64,000 bases of DNA from Pontibacter rufus (GCF_015694705.1 NZ_JADQDR010000001.1:682001-746000); one strand, 5' to 3'; positions 17,562 to 27,342 are shown, counted from the stretch's first letter. Translations and numbers: made by a program. Notes: generated by a model not told the origin, from the letters alone.

Positions 17562-19742
17562 ATGTCAGTTAAACAAGAGGTCAATCTCAAGAACAAATTA
17601 AAGGAAGTTTTTGGCTATAGTCAATTCAGGGGCAACCAGGAGTTGATAATAAACAACATCATTAATGGCAAAAACACCTTTGTGATTATGCCGACGGGCG
17701 CGGGCAAGTCGCTGTGTTACCAGTTGCCGGCGTTGTCACTTCCGGGCACAGCCATCGTTATATCGCCCCTTATTGCCCTGATGAAGAACCAGGTAGATCA
17801 GCTGAACGCTTTTGGTGTGAACGCGCAGTTCCTGAACTCTACACTTTCGAAGGCTGAGATAAACAAGGTAAAAAAAGAAACGCTTGCCGGGGAGGTAAAG
17901 CTGCTGTATGTGGCGCCGGAGTCGCTTACCAAAGAAGACACCATTGAATTCCTCCGCAACTCCAACATTACCTTTGTGGCCATCGACGAGGCGCACTGTA
18001 TCTCAGAATGGGGGCACGATTTCCGGCCGGAGTACCGCCGCATCCGGGGCATCATCGATCAGATCGGTAATTTGCCCATTATTGCGCTTACCGCCACCGC
18101 CACGCCCAAAGTACAGCTCGACATCCAGCGCAACCTGCAGATGGACGAGGCCTCGGTATTTAAATCGTCTTTTAACCGCACCAACTTATACTATGAGGTG
18201 CGCCCCAAGCACAATACCAAAAAGCAGCTCATCCAGTATGTGAAAAAGCATAAGGGCAAGAGCGGCGTAGTATACTGCCTGAGTCGCAAAAAGGTGGAAG
18301 AAATTGCCGAACTGCTGCGCGTGAACGATGTAAAGGCGCTGCCTTACCATGCCGGCCTCGACGCACAGGTGCGCATGAACAACCAGGACGCGTTTCTGAA
18401 CGAGGACTGCGATGTGATTGTAGCCACCATTGCCTTTGGCATGGGCATCGACAAGCCGGACGTGCGCTTTGTTATCCACTATGATACGCCAAAGTCGGTG
18501 GAGGGCTACTACCAGGAAACCGGACGTGCGGGCCGCGATGGGCTGGAGGGCAACTGCCTGATGTTCTACAGTTATGATGACATTATCAAGCTCGAAAAAT
18601 TCAACAAAGATAAACCTGTAACGGAGCGCGACAACTCCAAGCTGCTGCTGCAGGAAATGGCCTCTTACGCTGACTCAGCGGTGTGCCGACGCAAGCAGTT
18701 GCTGCATTATTTTGGCGAAGCCTACGAGAAGGATTGCGGTTTCTGCGACAACTGCCTGCATCCCAAAGAGCGCTTTGAGGCGCAGAACGAGGCACAGCTG
18801 GCCTTAAAGGCGGTGCAGCAAACTGGTGAGCGCTTTAGTATAGAGCACCTGACGGCAGTGCTGACAGGCTTGCGCAACCAGTATACGACCAGCTATGATC
18901 ATGACCAACTGGAGGTGTTCGGCGCCGGAAAAGAGCATGATGCCCAGTTCTGGAGCTCGGTACTGCGCCAGGTGCTGTTGTCTGAATACCTGGAAAAAGA
19001 TATCGAGAATTTCGGAATTGTGAAGCTAACGCAGAAGGGCCGTGACTTTATCGCGCAGCCGCATCCTATACAGCTCACAAAAGACCATAACTACGAGCAG
19101 GAAGTAAAGGAAGACGCAGAGAAGGAAGAAACACAAGCCGCTGCAGGCCACGACGAAGCCTTGTTTGACCTGCTGAAAGGCCTGCGCAAAAAAATGGCAA
19201 AGGAAAAAGGCCTGCCGCCATACGTCCTGTTCCAGGACCCGTCGCTAAAGGAAATGGCCACCGTATACCCTACTACCAAAGAAGACCTGGCCCATATTGC
19301 CGGTGTGGGAATGGGCAAGGTGCAGAAGTTTGGTAAGCCCTTCCTGGATCTCATCAGCAAGTATGTAGAGGAGAATGATATTGTAACGGCGGCAGACGTA
19401 GTGGTGAAAACCACAGTAAACAAGTCGAAGATAAAGATTTACATCATTCAGCAGATAGACAAAAAAGTAGATCTGGAAGAACTGGCAGCCTCTAAAGATT
19501 TGACAATGCAGGAGCTGATCGAGGAAATTGAGCATATCTGCTATTCCGGCACCAAACTTAACCTGAACTACTACATCAACAATGTGCTGGATCAGGAGCG
19601 TCAGGAAGAAATTTATGACTATTTTATGCACGCCAGCACCGATAACATTGCTGTGGCCCAGCAGGAACTGGGGGCGGATGATTATACCGAAGAGGATCTG
19701 CGCCTGATGCGTATCAAGTTCCTGTCGGAGTACGCTAATTAA
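17562..19742 (+). CDS. recQ: ATP-dependent DNA helicase RecQ
   Basis: 726 residues from the ATG at 17562; an in-frame TTG at 17532 would add ten residues, but the family motif begins soon after MSVKQEV. Motifs: FRGNQELIINNII (motif 0), MPTGAGKSLCYQLPAL (Walker A), AIDEAHCISEWGHDFRPEY (DEAH box), ETGRAGRDGLEG (motif VI), and the zinc cysteines in CRRKQLLHYFGE and CGFCDNC. A winged-helix RQC domain and an HRDC domain (LFDLLKGLRKKMAKEKGLPP) follow. About 110 extra C-terminal residues form a helical extension common in Bacteroidota RecQ. It is a 3'-5' helicase in recombination repair. Its 2.2 kb contain no copy of the dispersed 7-mer. Confidence 0.97.
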   Translation: MSVKQEVNLKNKLKEVFGYSQFRGNQELIINNIINGKNTFVIMPTGAGKSLCYQLPALSLPGTAIVISPLIALMKNQVDQLNAFGVNAQFLNSTLSKAEINKVKKETLAGEVKLLYVAPESLTKEDTIEFLRNSNITFVAIDEAHCISEWGHDFRPEYRRIRGIIDQIGNLPIIALTATATPKVQLDIQRNLQMDEASVFKSSFNRTNLYYEVRPKHNTKKQLIQYVKKHKGKSGVVYCLSRKKVEEIAELLRVNDVKALPYHAGLDAQVRMNNQDAFLNEDCDVIVATIAFGMGIDKPDVRFVIHYDTPKSVEGYYQETGRAGRDGLEGNCLMFYSYDDIIKLEKFNKDKPVTERDNSKLLLQEMASYADSAVCRRKQLLHYFGEAYEKDCGFCDNCLHPKERFEAQNEAQLALKAVQQTGERFSIEHLTAVLTGLRNQYTTSYDHDQLEVFGAGKEHDAQFWSSVLRQVLLSEYLEKDIENFGIVKLTQKGRDFIAQPHPIQLTKDHNYEQEVKEDAEKEETQAAAGHDEALFDLLKGLRKKMAKEKGLPPYVLFQDPSLKEMATVYPTTKEDLAHIAGVGMGKVQKFGKPFLDLISKYVEENDIVTAADVVVKTTVNKSKIKIYIIQQIDKKVDLEELAASKDLTMQELIEEIEHICYSGTKLNLNYYINNVLDQERQEEIYDYFMHASTDNIAVAQQELGADDYTEEDLRLMRIKFLSEYAN

Positions 19743-19778
19743 GCTGTTTAGTAGTTTAAAGGCTGTTTTTTTATCAGC

Positions 19779-19821
19779 AAAAATAAAAATCGCTGCACGA
19801 AAGGCAGCGATTTTTATTTTT
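19779..19821 (+). terminator. Terminator after recQ
   Basis: An AAAAATAAAAATCGCTGC stem pairs with GCAGCGATTTTTATTTTT around the loop ACGAAAG. The GC core plus long T-rich tail is a strong intrinsic terminator and also works in reverse. Confidence 0.85.
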
Positions 19822-19943
19822 GGGCAAAGTATAAAACATACTTTGTGCTGCGAGAGCAAGTATAAATTTATAACTTCGCAGCAACGTTCTGTACACAACA
19901 GCAGAGCACAACAATTAATAATCAGCCATTAACAACCCAAACC

Positions 19944-21236
19944 ATGAACGTTCTGATTATCGGATCCGGAGCCCGAGAGCACGCCATTGCCTGGAAACTG
20001 CGCCAAAGCCAATACTGTGAGCAGGTTTTTGTGGCCCCCGGCAATGCCGGCACAGCAGCCTTCGGCACCAATGCCAGCATCGACATACATGACTTTAACG
20101 AACTGGCAAAATTTGCCTGCGACTTTAACATCATGATGCTGGTAGTAGGGCAGGAACACGCGCTGGTAGAAGGCATCCACGATTTTTTTCAGGGTTCGGA
20201 GTATCTGAAACATATTCTGGTAGTCGGTCCGAAGAAGGCAGGCGCCATGCTGGAAGGCAGCAAAGATTTCTGCAAAACGTTTTTGCAGAAGTATAATATC
20301 CCCACGGCACGTTATCAGACGTTTACGGAAGCCACTTTCAGGGAAGCCACGGCCTACCTGCGTACGCATTCGTATCCGGCTGTTATCAAAGCCGATGGCC
20401 TGGCAGCCGGTAAAGGCGTAATCATCGCCCAGGATTTTGAAGAGGCTGTTGATGCGCTGGAAGATTTGCTCCGCAACAAGCGGTTTGGCAACGCCAGCAG
20501 CAAGGTAGTGATAGAAGAGTATCTGCACGGCATTGAAGTATCGGTATTTATACTTACCGACGGCAAAGAATACGTGCTGCTGCCGGAGGCGAAAGATTAC
20601 AAGCGCATTGGCGAAGGTGACACCGGCCTGAATACCGGCGGGATGGGCGCCATTTCGCCGGTGCCGTTTGTTGATGCCGCCTTTATGGATCGGGTAAAAG
20701 AGCGCGTAATAATGCCGACCCTGCGCGGCATGCAGCAGGAAAAGATGGATTTCTCAGGCTTCCTGTTTATCGGGCTGATGAACGTGAACGGCGAGCCTTA
20801 CGTGATAGAGTACAACGTGCGCCTCGGCGATCCGGAAACAGAAGCCATACTGCCGCGCATAAAGTCTGATTTGTTTGAGCTGTTCAGGGCGCTGCACGAT
20901 CACAAGCTGGGCGAGTTTGAATTGGAGGTAGATCCGCGCACAGCAGCTACCGTATTCCTGGTGTCGGGCGGCTACCCCGAAGGCTTTGAAAAAGGCAAAG
21001 AGATAAGCGGCCTGGAGCAGGTGCCGGCAGATGTACTGGTATTTCATGCGGGTACCAGGATGGAGGAAGGGAAGTTAGTGAGCAGCGGCGGTCGCGTGAT
21101 TGCCGTTACCGCCCTGGCAGACAGCCAGGAGGCGGCGCTGGCCAAAGCAAACGCTGCCGCCGAAGCCATTAGTTGGAAAGGTCGTTACTACCGCCATGAC
21201 ATTGGTTTCGACCTGAAACCTGCCCGCCTGGTATAG
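19944..21236 (+). CDS. purD: Phosphoribosylamine--glycine ligase
   Basis: 430 residues, standard length. The N-terminal motif is LIIGSGAREHAIAWKL. The ATP-grasp domain has VIKADGLAAGKGVIIAQ, NTGGMGAISPVPF, and YNVRLGDPETEAILPRI, which holds the Mg-binding residues. It carries out the second step of purine synthesis in the cytosol, joining phosphoribosylamine and glycine with ATP to give GAR. It is monocistronic. Upstream, TAACTTCG near 19871 is one mismatch from the -7 consensus. A perfect palindromic terminator follows the gene. Confidence 0.97.
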   Translation: MNVLIIGSGAREHAIAWKLRQSQYCEQVFVAPGNAGTAAFGTNASIDIHDFNELAKFACDFNIMMLVVGQEHALVEGIHDFFQGSEYLKHILVVGPKKAGAMLEGSKDFCKTFLQKYNIPTARYQTFTEATFREATAYLRTHSYPAVIKADGLAAGKGVIIAQDFEEAVDALEDLLRNKRFGNASSKVVIEEYLHGIEVSVFILTDGKEYVLLPEAKDYKRIGEGDTGLNTGGMGAISPVPFVDAAFMDRVKERVIMPTLRGMQQEKMDFSGFLFIGLMNVNGEPYVIEYNVRLGDPETEAILPRIKSDLFELFRALHDHKLGEFELEVDPRTAATVFLVSGGYPEGFEKGKEISGLEQVPADVLVFHAGTRMEEGKLVSSGGRVIAVTALADSQEAALAKANAAAEAISWKGRYYRHDIGFDLKPARLV

Positions 21237-21273
21237 GTATACAGTATAAAGCACAGGTATAAACCTTGCGTAT

Positions 21274-21327
21274 AAGTATAAAAGAGAAAAGGCCGGTAAA
21301 TTTACCGGCCTTTTCTCTTTTATACTT
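21274..21327. terminator. 54-bp perfect palindrome: bidirectional terminator with motif ends
   Basis: The left half is AAGTATAAAAGAGAAAAGGC followed by CGGTAAA, and the right half is its exact reverse complement. The 27-bp stem has essentially no loop and lies between convergent purD and the bacilliredoxin gene. Both ends are the dispersed 9-mer (AAGTATAAA at 21274, TTTATACTT at 21319). The GC core with flanking A- and T-runs fits an intrinsic terminator in both directions. Confidence 0.9.
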
Positions 21328-21334
21328 TGCCTGT

Positions 21335-21754
21335 TTAGCAATACGCCTCGAAAGCGCCTTGCAGGTTGTCGACAATGCGGTGCAGTTCGTTGCCTTCAAT
21401 GTGATAACGCTCAATCATGTGCACCAGCTCGCCGTTTTTAAACAGGGCAATAGATGGGGATGAGGGCGGATAGGGCAACATGTGCTCGCGCGCAGCGGCC
21501 ACGGCGTCCTGCTCCATGCCGGCAAATACGGTTACCAGTTTTTCAGGGCGCTTGTCGGTAGCGGCTACGGCCATTTTTAGGGCCGGGCGGGCTTTAGAGG
21601 CTGCGCAACCGCATACAGAGTTTACAGCCAGCAACACAGTTCCCTCGGCTTTTAAGGCTTGCTCCACTTCTTCAGGTGTGGTTAATTGCTCAAAACCGGC
21701 AGAGGTCAGATCCTCGCGGATAGGAGCAACCATATATTCAGGATACATTCCCAT
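21335..21754 (-). CDS. Bacilliredoxin BrxA/BrxB family (YphP/YqiW-like)
   Basis: 139 residues, the family's length. MVAPIREDLTSAGF opens the protein and the redox motif is VNSVCGCAASKARP with C48-G-C50. PPSSPSIALFKNGELVHMIERYHIEG matches the conserved C-terminal half. In Firmicutes these thioredoxin-fold proteins remove bacillithiol from modified proteins. Many Bacteroidota also make bacillithiol, so the same role is plausible but unproven here. It is convergent with purD, 8 bases after the terminator palindrome. Confidence 0.9.
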   Translation of the reverse strand: MGMYPEYMVAPIREDLTSAGFEQLTTPEEVEQALKAEGTVLLAVNSVCGCAASKARPALKMAVAATDKRPEKLVTVFAGMEQDAVAAAREHMLPYPPSSPSIALFKNGELVHMIERYHIEGNELHRIVDNLQGAFEAYC

Positions 21755-22179
21755 GATTATCAGAATTTAAGGTAAAAGATATAACTGCAAAATTAATAAA
21801 AATCCTGCACAAAAGACAGCATGCACCACCGAGACAGTAAAAGTATAGATAATGAGTATATTTAATATATAAAATATTTCATTTTTAGAAGATATTTCGA
21901 TAACAGAAAACTCTTTGTGTTGTATGTAGGTATACGCAATCCATGGGTGAACGGCCCTTAGGCAGAAGCTGAATTATCTATACGGAAGGTAAACGTTTAG
22001 CAAAAGAATTTAATGCGAACAAGGTATAATTGTAAGATTTACACTTACCGAAGGGTTGTCTTTTCCAAAGGCGATGATTAAAACATAGAATTCCATGCTA
22101 TAGGTATAGCATCAGTAAAAATATTTTTATCAGCAGGATAAATTTTGAGAATTCTTTAAGAGCAGTATATTTTATTATC
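21755..22179. other. AT-rich intergenic region, no gene seen
   Basis: 425 bases of low-GC sequence between two divergent genes. One copy of the dispersed 7-mer is at 21841. I find no frame with coding character, no clear promoter match and no stable hairpin. Confidence 0.6.
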
Positions 22180-22521
22180 ATGAACAAAAACACATCTCCG
22201 CAACAACAGGCTGTTGCGCGATATTTCTTCTTAAAAACGAAGGAAAATAAAATACGGGAACTGATTGTGGTGCTTACCAGCAACTCGCAGACAGTACAGG
22301 TGCCCATGCGCGAGGAAGATCTGGAACTACAGAGTTTTTACGAACGCGGCATGACGCCACAGGAAGTAGCAACTGCCGAGAACAACCAGATGTGGAAGAT
22401 TTTTAATACCTGGAATGCGCTTATATCCGATCACCAGAAGATGGGCGTAAACCAGGAATTATTGAATGAGTTGATTCACTATCGGAACCAGTTTGCCCTA
22501 CAGGAAGAGGCGCTTGCCTAA
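22180..22521 (+). CDS. Unknown small cytosolic protein
   Basis: 113 residues starting MNKNTSPQQQAVARYFFLKT. No signal peptide, membrane segment or metal motif is present. The sequence is charged and mainly helical by eye, with a basic N-terminal third and an acidic middle. I do not recognise the family. The gene stands alone, divergent from the bacilliredoxin gene, and is followed by a long inverted repeat and a terminator. Codon use looks like that of its neighbours, which supports a real gene. Confidence 0.6.
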   Translation: MNKNTSPQQQAVARYFFLKTKENKIRELIVVLTSNSQTVQVPMREEDLELQSFYERGMTPQEVATAENNQMWKIFNTWNALISDHQKMGVNQELLNELIHYRNQFALQEEALA

Positions 22522-22535
22522 GCCTGCTATACTAT

Positions 22536-22616
22536 AAAACTCAAGTTGCGATTTACCAGCGGTGGGCTATCAAAATCAGATATTAACCCATTCCTGTAAA
22601 CCGCAACTTGAGTTAT
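22536..22616. repeat. 20-bp inverted repeat with 41-base loop
   Basis: AAAACTCAAGTTGCGATTTA at 22536-22555 is matched on the other strand by the arm at 22597-22616 with 18 of 20 bases paired. The arms are too far apart for a normal terminator, and a separate terminator follows at 22650. It may be a small dispersed element or a structured 3' end. Confidence 0.6.
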
Positions 22617-22649
22617 GTAAATCAGAATACAGAATTAAATGCAGGAGCT

Positions 22650-22698
22650 AAGTATAAAAAGGCCTCTCAGCGTATTGCTGAGAGGCCTTTTTATACTT
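22650..22698. terminator. Bidirectional terminator with motif ends
   Basis: AAGTATAAAAAGGCCTCTCA and its near-complete complement TGAGAGGCCTTTTTATACTT form a 20-bp perfect stem around a GCGTATTGC loop. Both ends are copies of the dispersed 9-mer. It lies between the small unknown gene and the convergent GH20 gene. Confidence 0.9.
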
Positions 22699-22796
22699 GT
22701 GGGAACCGCCTGACAAAGTTCCTCTATACCTTCAATATTTCCTTACCGGATAATGAATGGTAAATCAGAAGTCCAGGAGCTGTTTCTTTATCTGCT

Positions 22797-25055
22797 TTAG
22801 TTTACCTCAATCTCATCCAGAAACAGCCATGCTTTTTCGCCGGCGCCCCGCTTGCCTTCCGGCACGGTTTGCGTGTTTTTTACGGCCACTTTCACGAAGC
22901 GTATGGTGGCAGGAGCAAAGTCTACTTTCATAATTGCCTTAGGGCCTTCTACCTGCGACACAGAATCGGCAGCGCCTAGCGGCTTAAACGTTTTGCCGTC
23001 GGCAGAGCCGTATACTTCCACGGCTTTTGGCGGGTATACGTAGGTGCCGCCTGAATTAAGGGCGTGCACCACCACGTTGTTGATCTGTTGTGCTGTTCCC
23101 AGATCTATCGTAGCCTCCACGTTGCCGCCTTCGTAGCCGAGTGTTTCGGGGCCGCGGCCGCCACTTTTGCTGATGATGCCATTGTTCAGCGTAAAAGCAC
23201 CTTTGCCTGCGAATGTCTCGGAGGGCGGCGTGCTGAGCGTAATTTCTTTTCCGGTGGCTTTGCTAAAGTCCAGCTTCACAGTTAGCGAATCTACTAATTT
23301 GCCATCCTTATAGTACAAACCCGTTACCTGCGAGGTCTGGTTTAACACAAGCGGGGCTGTATAGCCTGTTTCGGCCTGCTTGCCTTTGATGGTATAAACC
23401 AGTTTACCCAGATCCTCTTTTGCATCAAACTTTACAGTGATGCCCTGGTGGTCTGCTGTGGGCAAAACATCTGCATTGATGTCGTAATAAGCGTTGCTGT
23501 AGGCAGCGTCCCATAGATCATAGCGTTTAAACTGGGTGAGCAGCCTTCTTTCGAAATCATGCCAGTCCTTCTTTTCCGGTGCTGTCCACAGTGCTTCGCT
23601 TAGGGCGCTCATCCTCGGGAAAATCTGGTATTCTACTTTCGCCGGGTTGCTCATGTATTCTGTCCATACATTGCCTTGGGCGCCCATTACATACTTTGCC
23701 TGCTCCGGCGTTAGTTCTTTGGGTACGGGCTCGTAGCTGTAGGTTTTTTCTACACTTGTATAGCCACCAATGGTAACGGAGTCTTCGCGGGCGCTCTGGG
23801 CATGGTCAAGGTATACATGCGAGCCGGGCGTCATGATGACCTTGTGGTGTTGCTGGGCAGCGGCAATGCCGCCTGCTTCGCCGCGCCAGCTCATCACAAT
23901 AGCGTTCGGAGCCAGTCCGCCTTCCAGAATCTCATCCCAACCGATAATGGTGCGGCCTTTGCTGTTGATGTATTTCTCCATACGCTGGATAAAGTAACTC
24001 TGCAACTCATGCTCGTCTTTCAGGCCTTCTTCTGCTATTCTTTTCTGGCAAAGCGGGCATGTCTTCCAGTTTGCTTTCGGGCTTTCGTCGCCGCCGATGT
24101 GGATGTATTTAGACGGGAAAATCGCCAGCACCTCGTCCATCACATCCTGCAGAAACATAAAGGTAGAATCTTTACCGGCACAGTATACATCATCAAAAAC
24201 GCCCCAGGTGCCTTCTACTTTATAAGGACCTGTGCCGGGGCAGCCTAACCATGGATAAGAAGCCAGAGCGGCACTGGCATGGCCGGGCATTTCTATTTCC
24301 GGAACTACCGTAATGTGTCTGTCAGCGGCATATTTTACAATCTCTCTGGCCTCGTCCTGGGTATAAAAACCACCGTAACGGGTTCTGTCAACGTCCGTGC
24401 CGGGATAACGGCCAATGATGGTGCTGTCGCGGTAAGCGCCTACTTCTGTTAGCTTAGGATATTTTTTGATTTCAAGCCGCCAGCCCTGGTCTTCGGTCAG
24501 GTGCCAGTGGAAGTAGTTCATCTTGTGCAGCGCCAGGTAATCAATATACTTCTTTATAAAGGAGATTGGGAACATGTGGCGGCCTACATCCAGGTGCATC
24601 CCCCGGTAATCAAAGCGCGGCACATCCTGTATGGCTACTGCCGGAATCACCAATGCCGCGTTCTTTTCAACGGGCAGCAGCTGAATTAGGGACTGCAGGC
24701 CGTAAAAAGTGCCGGCATGTGTAGCGCCTTCTATGGACACACCATCTTTGGTTACATCTAACGTGTAAGCATCTTTTGCTGTCTCGCCTGATGGCTTGCG
24801 CGTGCTGAAACGGATGTAGTCTTTCTTTCCTTTCTTTTTAATGTCCAGTTTAAAGCCATACACCTGCTGCAGGTAATCGTTCAGGAAGTTGGCAGCATCG
24901 CGGTCGTCTTTGTCCTTTACTGCTATTACCGTGTTTTTGGTGATGGTAAAGTTGCCCGGTTTCACCTGCACATTGGCCGGCTTGGGAATAATATTAATAT
25001 CCTGCGCTGTCGCCATGTGGGCCAGTAGCAAAAACAGGAAAACTAACTTCTTCAT
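22797..25055 (-). CDS. Beta-N-acetylhexosaminidase, glycoside hydrolase family 20
   Basis: 752 residues. A signal peptide (about 1-17) is followed by a GH20b N-domain (to about 145) and the GH20 barrel. The barrel contains HWHLTEDQGWRLEIKKYP (183-200) and the catalytic pair D323-E324 in YIHIGGDESPKANW, where Asp orients the substrate acetamido group and Glu is the general acid. A C-terminal discoidin-like sandwich (about 615-752; GGNVEATIDLGTAQQINNVV) probably binds sugar. The protein removes terminal GlcNAc or GalNAc in the periplasm. It is the last gene of the leftward set NagB-ROK kinase-transporter-GH20, giving a complete route from oligosaccharide to fructose-6-phosphate. Confidence 0.95.
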   Translation of the reverse strand: MKKLVFLFLLLAHMATAQDINIIPKPANVQVKPGNFTITKNTVIAVKDKDDRDAANFLNDYLQQVYGFKLDIKKKGKKDYIRFSTRKPSGETAKDAYTLDVTKDGVSIEGATHAGTFYGLQSLIQLLPVEKNAALVIPAVAIQDVPRFDYRGMHLDVGRHMFPISFIKKYIDYLALHKMNYFHWHLTEDQGWRLEIKKYPKLTEVGAYRDSTIIGRYPGTDVDRTRYGGFYTQDEAREIVKYAADRHITVVPEIEMPGHASAALASYPWLGCPGTGPYKVEGTWGVFDDVYCAGKDSTFMFLQDVMDEVLAIFPSKYIHIGGDESPKANWKTCPLCQKRIAEEGLKDEHELQSYFIQRMEKYINSKGRTIIGWDEILEGGLAPNAIVMSWRGEAGGIAAAQQHHKVIMTPGSHVYLDHAQSAREDSVTIGGYTSVEKTYSYEPVPKELTPEQAKYVMGAQGNVWTEYMSNPAKVEYQIFPRMSALSEALWTAPEKKDWHDFERRLLTQFKRYDLWDAAYSNAYYDINADVLPTADHQGITVKFDAKEDLGKLVYTIKGKQAETGYTAPLVLNQTSQVTGLYYKDGKLVDSLTVKLDFSKATGKEITLSTPPSETFAGKGAFTLNNGIISKSGGRGPETLGYEGGNVEATIDLGTAQQINNVVVHALNSGGTYVYPPKAVEVYGSADGKTFKPLGAADSVSQVEGPKAIMKVDFAPATIRFVKVAVKNTQTVPEGKRGAGEKAWLFLDEIEVN

Positions 25056-25081
25056 GTAATCTGATTTTTAGGAGGATTAAA

Positions 25082-26404
25082 TTATAAAGGAAGACTGCCT
25101 GATACCGGTTGTGATGTCCTGATTTTGTGCCCGGATGTGGCAAAGTATAAGATGACGAGGTAGCAGGGCACCATAATCCAGTAAGCCTGCTGTGGGTTAA
25201 TGGTGTCGGCCAGCCAGCCATACAGCAGCGGCAGCACGGCCCCGCCGGCAATACCCATAATGAGCAGCGAAGAGCCTATTTTGGTGAAGCGGCCCAGGTC
25301 TGCAATGGCCAGGGGCCATATAGCCGGCCACATCAGGGCATTGGCCAGGCCCAGCAGCGAGATGCACATAACAGACATATAACCTTCAGAGAAAATGGCG
25401 ACAAGCGCGAGCAGTATACCCAATACCGCCGACACTTGGAGTGCCTTTGCCTGCGATATATACTTTGGTATGGCGAATATGCCGATGACGTAGCCTACCA
25501 GCATGGCAATCATAGTATAAGTTGTAAAGATTTTCGCATCCACGAGATCAATTCCTTTGGAGGCCCCGTAGCTGATAACCGTGTCGCCTGCCATTACTTC
25601 CACGCCCACGTACAGGAAAAGCGTAAAGGCGCCCAGCAGCACGTGCGGGAACTGGAAAACGCTGCTCTTGTTGGTGTTGGCCGAGGCGACAGTTTCGTCT
25701 TCTTCGTCGGTGTCTATCTCCGGCAGGGCCGAGAATGATACCAACACTGCCAGTACCACCAGCACACCCGCCATCACCAGGTAAGGGGTGATCACTTTCG
25801 TGGCCAGGGCATCCAGTTCTATTGCCTGCTGTGCTGCGCTCATACCGCCCAGGCTGTCCATCAGCGCATCAGCATTATCTAATATAATCGCGCCCAGAAT
25901 GAATGGTGCGAGTGCGCCGGCCACTTTGTTACAAATACCCATAATGCTGATGCGCTTTGCCGCACTCTCGCGGGGGCCCAGTATGGTTACGTACGGGTTA
26001 ACGGCTGTTTGCAGCACAGCCAGGCCGGTACCCTGCACAAACAGGCCGATCAGGAAAAAGAGGTAGGTACGCGTCATGGCGGCCGGAATAAAGATAAGGG
26101 CGCCCAAGGCCATCACGCCAAGCCCCACTGACATTCCTTTCTTGAAGCCTGTCTTCTTTAAGACCCAAGCCGATGGGATGGCCATCACCAGGTAAGCAAC
26201 ATAAAAAGCAAAAGCCACTAGGTACGATTCAAAGTTGTTGAGTTCGCAGGCAATGCGCAGGTATGGAATCAGCACGGAGTTGAGCCATGTTACAAAGCCG
26301 AATATAAAAAAGAGTGCCCCGATAATCAGCATGGAGCGCACAGCGCCCCCGCCCTGTGAGGCTGTAGGTACCTTTTGGTCTGTTACTAACGATTTTTGTG
26401 CCAT
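25082..26404 (-). CDS. nagP: Sugar MFS transporter, FucP/NagP type (likely GlcNAc permease)
   Basis: 440 residues with about 12 membrane helices. MLIIGALFFIFGFVTWLNSV and LIPYLRIACELNNFES are the signature of the FucP subfamily, with FVQGTGLAVLQTAVNPYVT in the next conserved loop. Family members are proton symporters for L-fucose, glucose/galactose, or N-acetylglucosamine (NagP). GlcNAc is favoured here by context: it lies 27 bases before GH20 and just after a ROK sugar kinase and NagB. The symbol is therefore a context-based guess. Confidence 0.85.
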   Translation of the reverse strand: MAQKSLVTDQKVPTASQGGGAVRSMLIIGALFFIFGFVTWLNSVLIPYLRIACELNNFESYLVAFAFYVAYLVMAIPSAWVLKKTGFKKGMSVGLGVMALGALIFIPAAMTRTYLFFLIGLFVQGTGLAVLQTAVNPYVTILGPRESAAKRISIMGICNKVAGALAPFILGAIILDNADALMDSLGGMSAAQQAIELDALATKVITPYLVMAGVLVVLAVLVSFSALPEIDTDEEDETVASANTNKSSVFQFPHVLLGAFTLFLYVGVEVMAGDTVISYGASKGIDLVDAKIFTTYTMIAMLVGYVIGIFAIPKYISQAKALQVSAVLGILLALVAIFSEGYMSVMCISLLGLANALMWPAIWPLAIADLGRFTKIGSSLLIMGIAGGAVLPLLYGWLADTINPQQAYWIMVPCYLVILYFATSGHKIRTSQPVSGSLPL

Positions 26405-26472
26405 GCTAATTACGGATTAAGTAGTATAGTTTAAAGTTTAGGTTATCTGCTGTTCAGTAAAGTATAGACGTA

Positions 26473-27342
26473 TCAGACGGAGGCCATTTTAGCGGTGCTT
26501 GCCATCCGGAAAAGAGCCGCAGCGCCCCGGAGTGCGGCATTGTCGAGAGCGGAAGGCTCGATGACCAGGTGCTCCGTTATGCGTTTGAAAGGGAACTCCT
26601 GCACACGCCTGCGCATGGCCTTTTCAAAAAGAGGGAAAGATTTGCTGATAGAGCCTCCCAGAAAAATAGCTTCCGGCGAGAGTGTATACAAGACCAGGTT
26701 GATGACGTTGCCCAGGTGCTCTCCATAGGCTTCAAATGCCTCTAAGGCTACTTTATCGCCTTTTTCGGCACGTTTTTTCAGGGTGCTTCCTTCTGTGCCA
26801 TACTTGCTTCTAAAGAACTCACCGCCACAATACGACTCAATATTTGCGTCTAAGTATGGAATGTGGCCGAACTCGCCTGCCCCCGAGAATGCACCGGCAT
26901 ACATGTTGCCATTGGCAATAATGCCCGCACCCAGACCTGAACCCAGCGTGATGCCCACCACATTTTTGTAGGCCTTTGCTTTGCCGTATACTTTCTCGCC
27001 CAGCACAAATATATTCGCATCGTTGGTTAAGTATACAGGCACCTCAAACTGATCTGCCATGTACTGCTGCAGGTGTACTTCTTTCCAAGAGGGGATGTTG
27101 ATAACATCATACACAATGCCGGCTGTATCGTCCACCAGGCCGGGCACGCCGATGCCGATACCTGCTACCTGGTCGTCCATCAGCTGTGCAATGCCACTTG
27201 CTATTTCTGCTAAAACAAAATCCTCAGCGGCCTGAGCCGGCGTAGGTAAGAGCACCTCGGCTACGATAGTTCCATCCAGTATGGCTCCTACATGGATTTT
27301 GGTTGCACCGATGTCTACGCAAATAATCTTTTGGTTTTTCAT
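26473..27342 (-). CDS. ROK-family sugar kinase (probable GlcNAc kinase)
   Basis: 289 residues, typical of ROK kinases. CVDIGATKIHVGAI is the N-terminal phosphate loop, GIGVPGLVDDTAGIVYD the second conserved block and GVTLGSGLGAGIIANGN the nucleotide site. GEFGHIPYL has the GHxxx His common in ROK proteins. The usual zinc motif CxCGxxGCxE is reduced to SYCGGEFFRS, so zinc is probably not bound. No N-terminal helix-turn-helix is present, so it is an enzyme rather than a repressor. Between NagB and the transporter it would phosphorylate imported GlcNAc; glucokinase is an alternative. Confidence 0.88.
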   Translation of the reverse strand: MKNQKIICVDIGATKIHVGAILDGTIVAEVLLPTPAQAAEDFVLAEIASGIAQLMDDQVAGIGIGVPGLVDDTAGIVYDVINIPSWKEVHLQQYMADQFEVPVYLTNDANIFVLGEKVYGKAKAYKNVVGITLGSGLGAGIIANGNMYAGAFSGAGEFGHIPYLDANIESYCGGEFFRSKYGTEGSTLKKRAEKGDKVALEAFEAYGEHLGNVINLVLYTLSPEAIFLGGSISKSFPLFEKAMRRRVQEFPFKRITEHLVIEPSALDNAALRGAAALFRMASTAKMASV

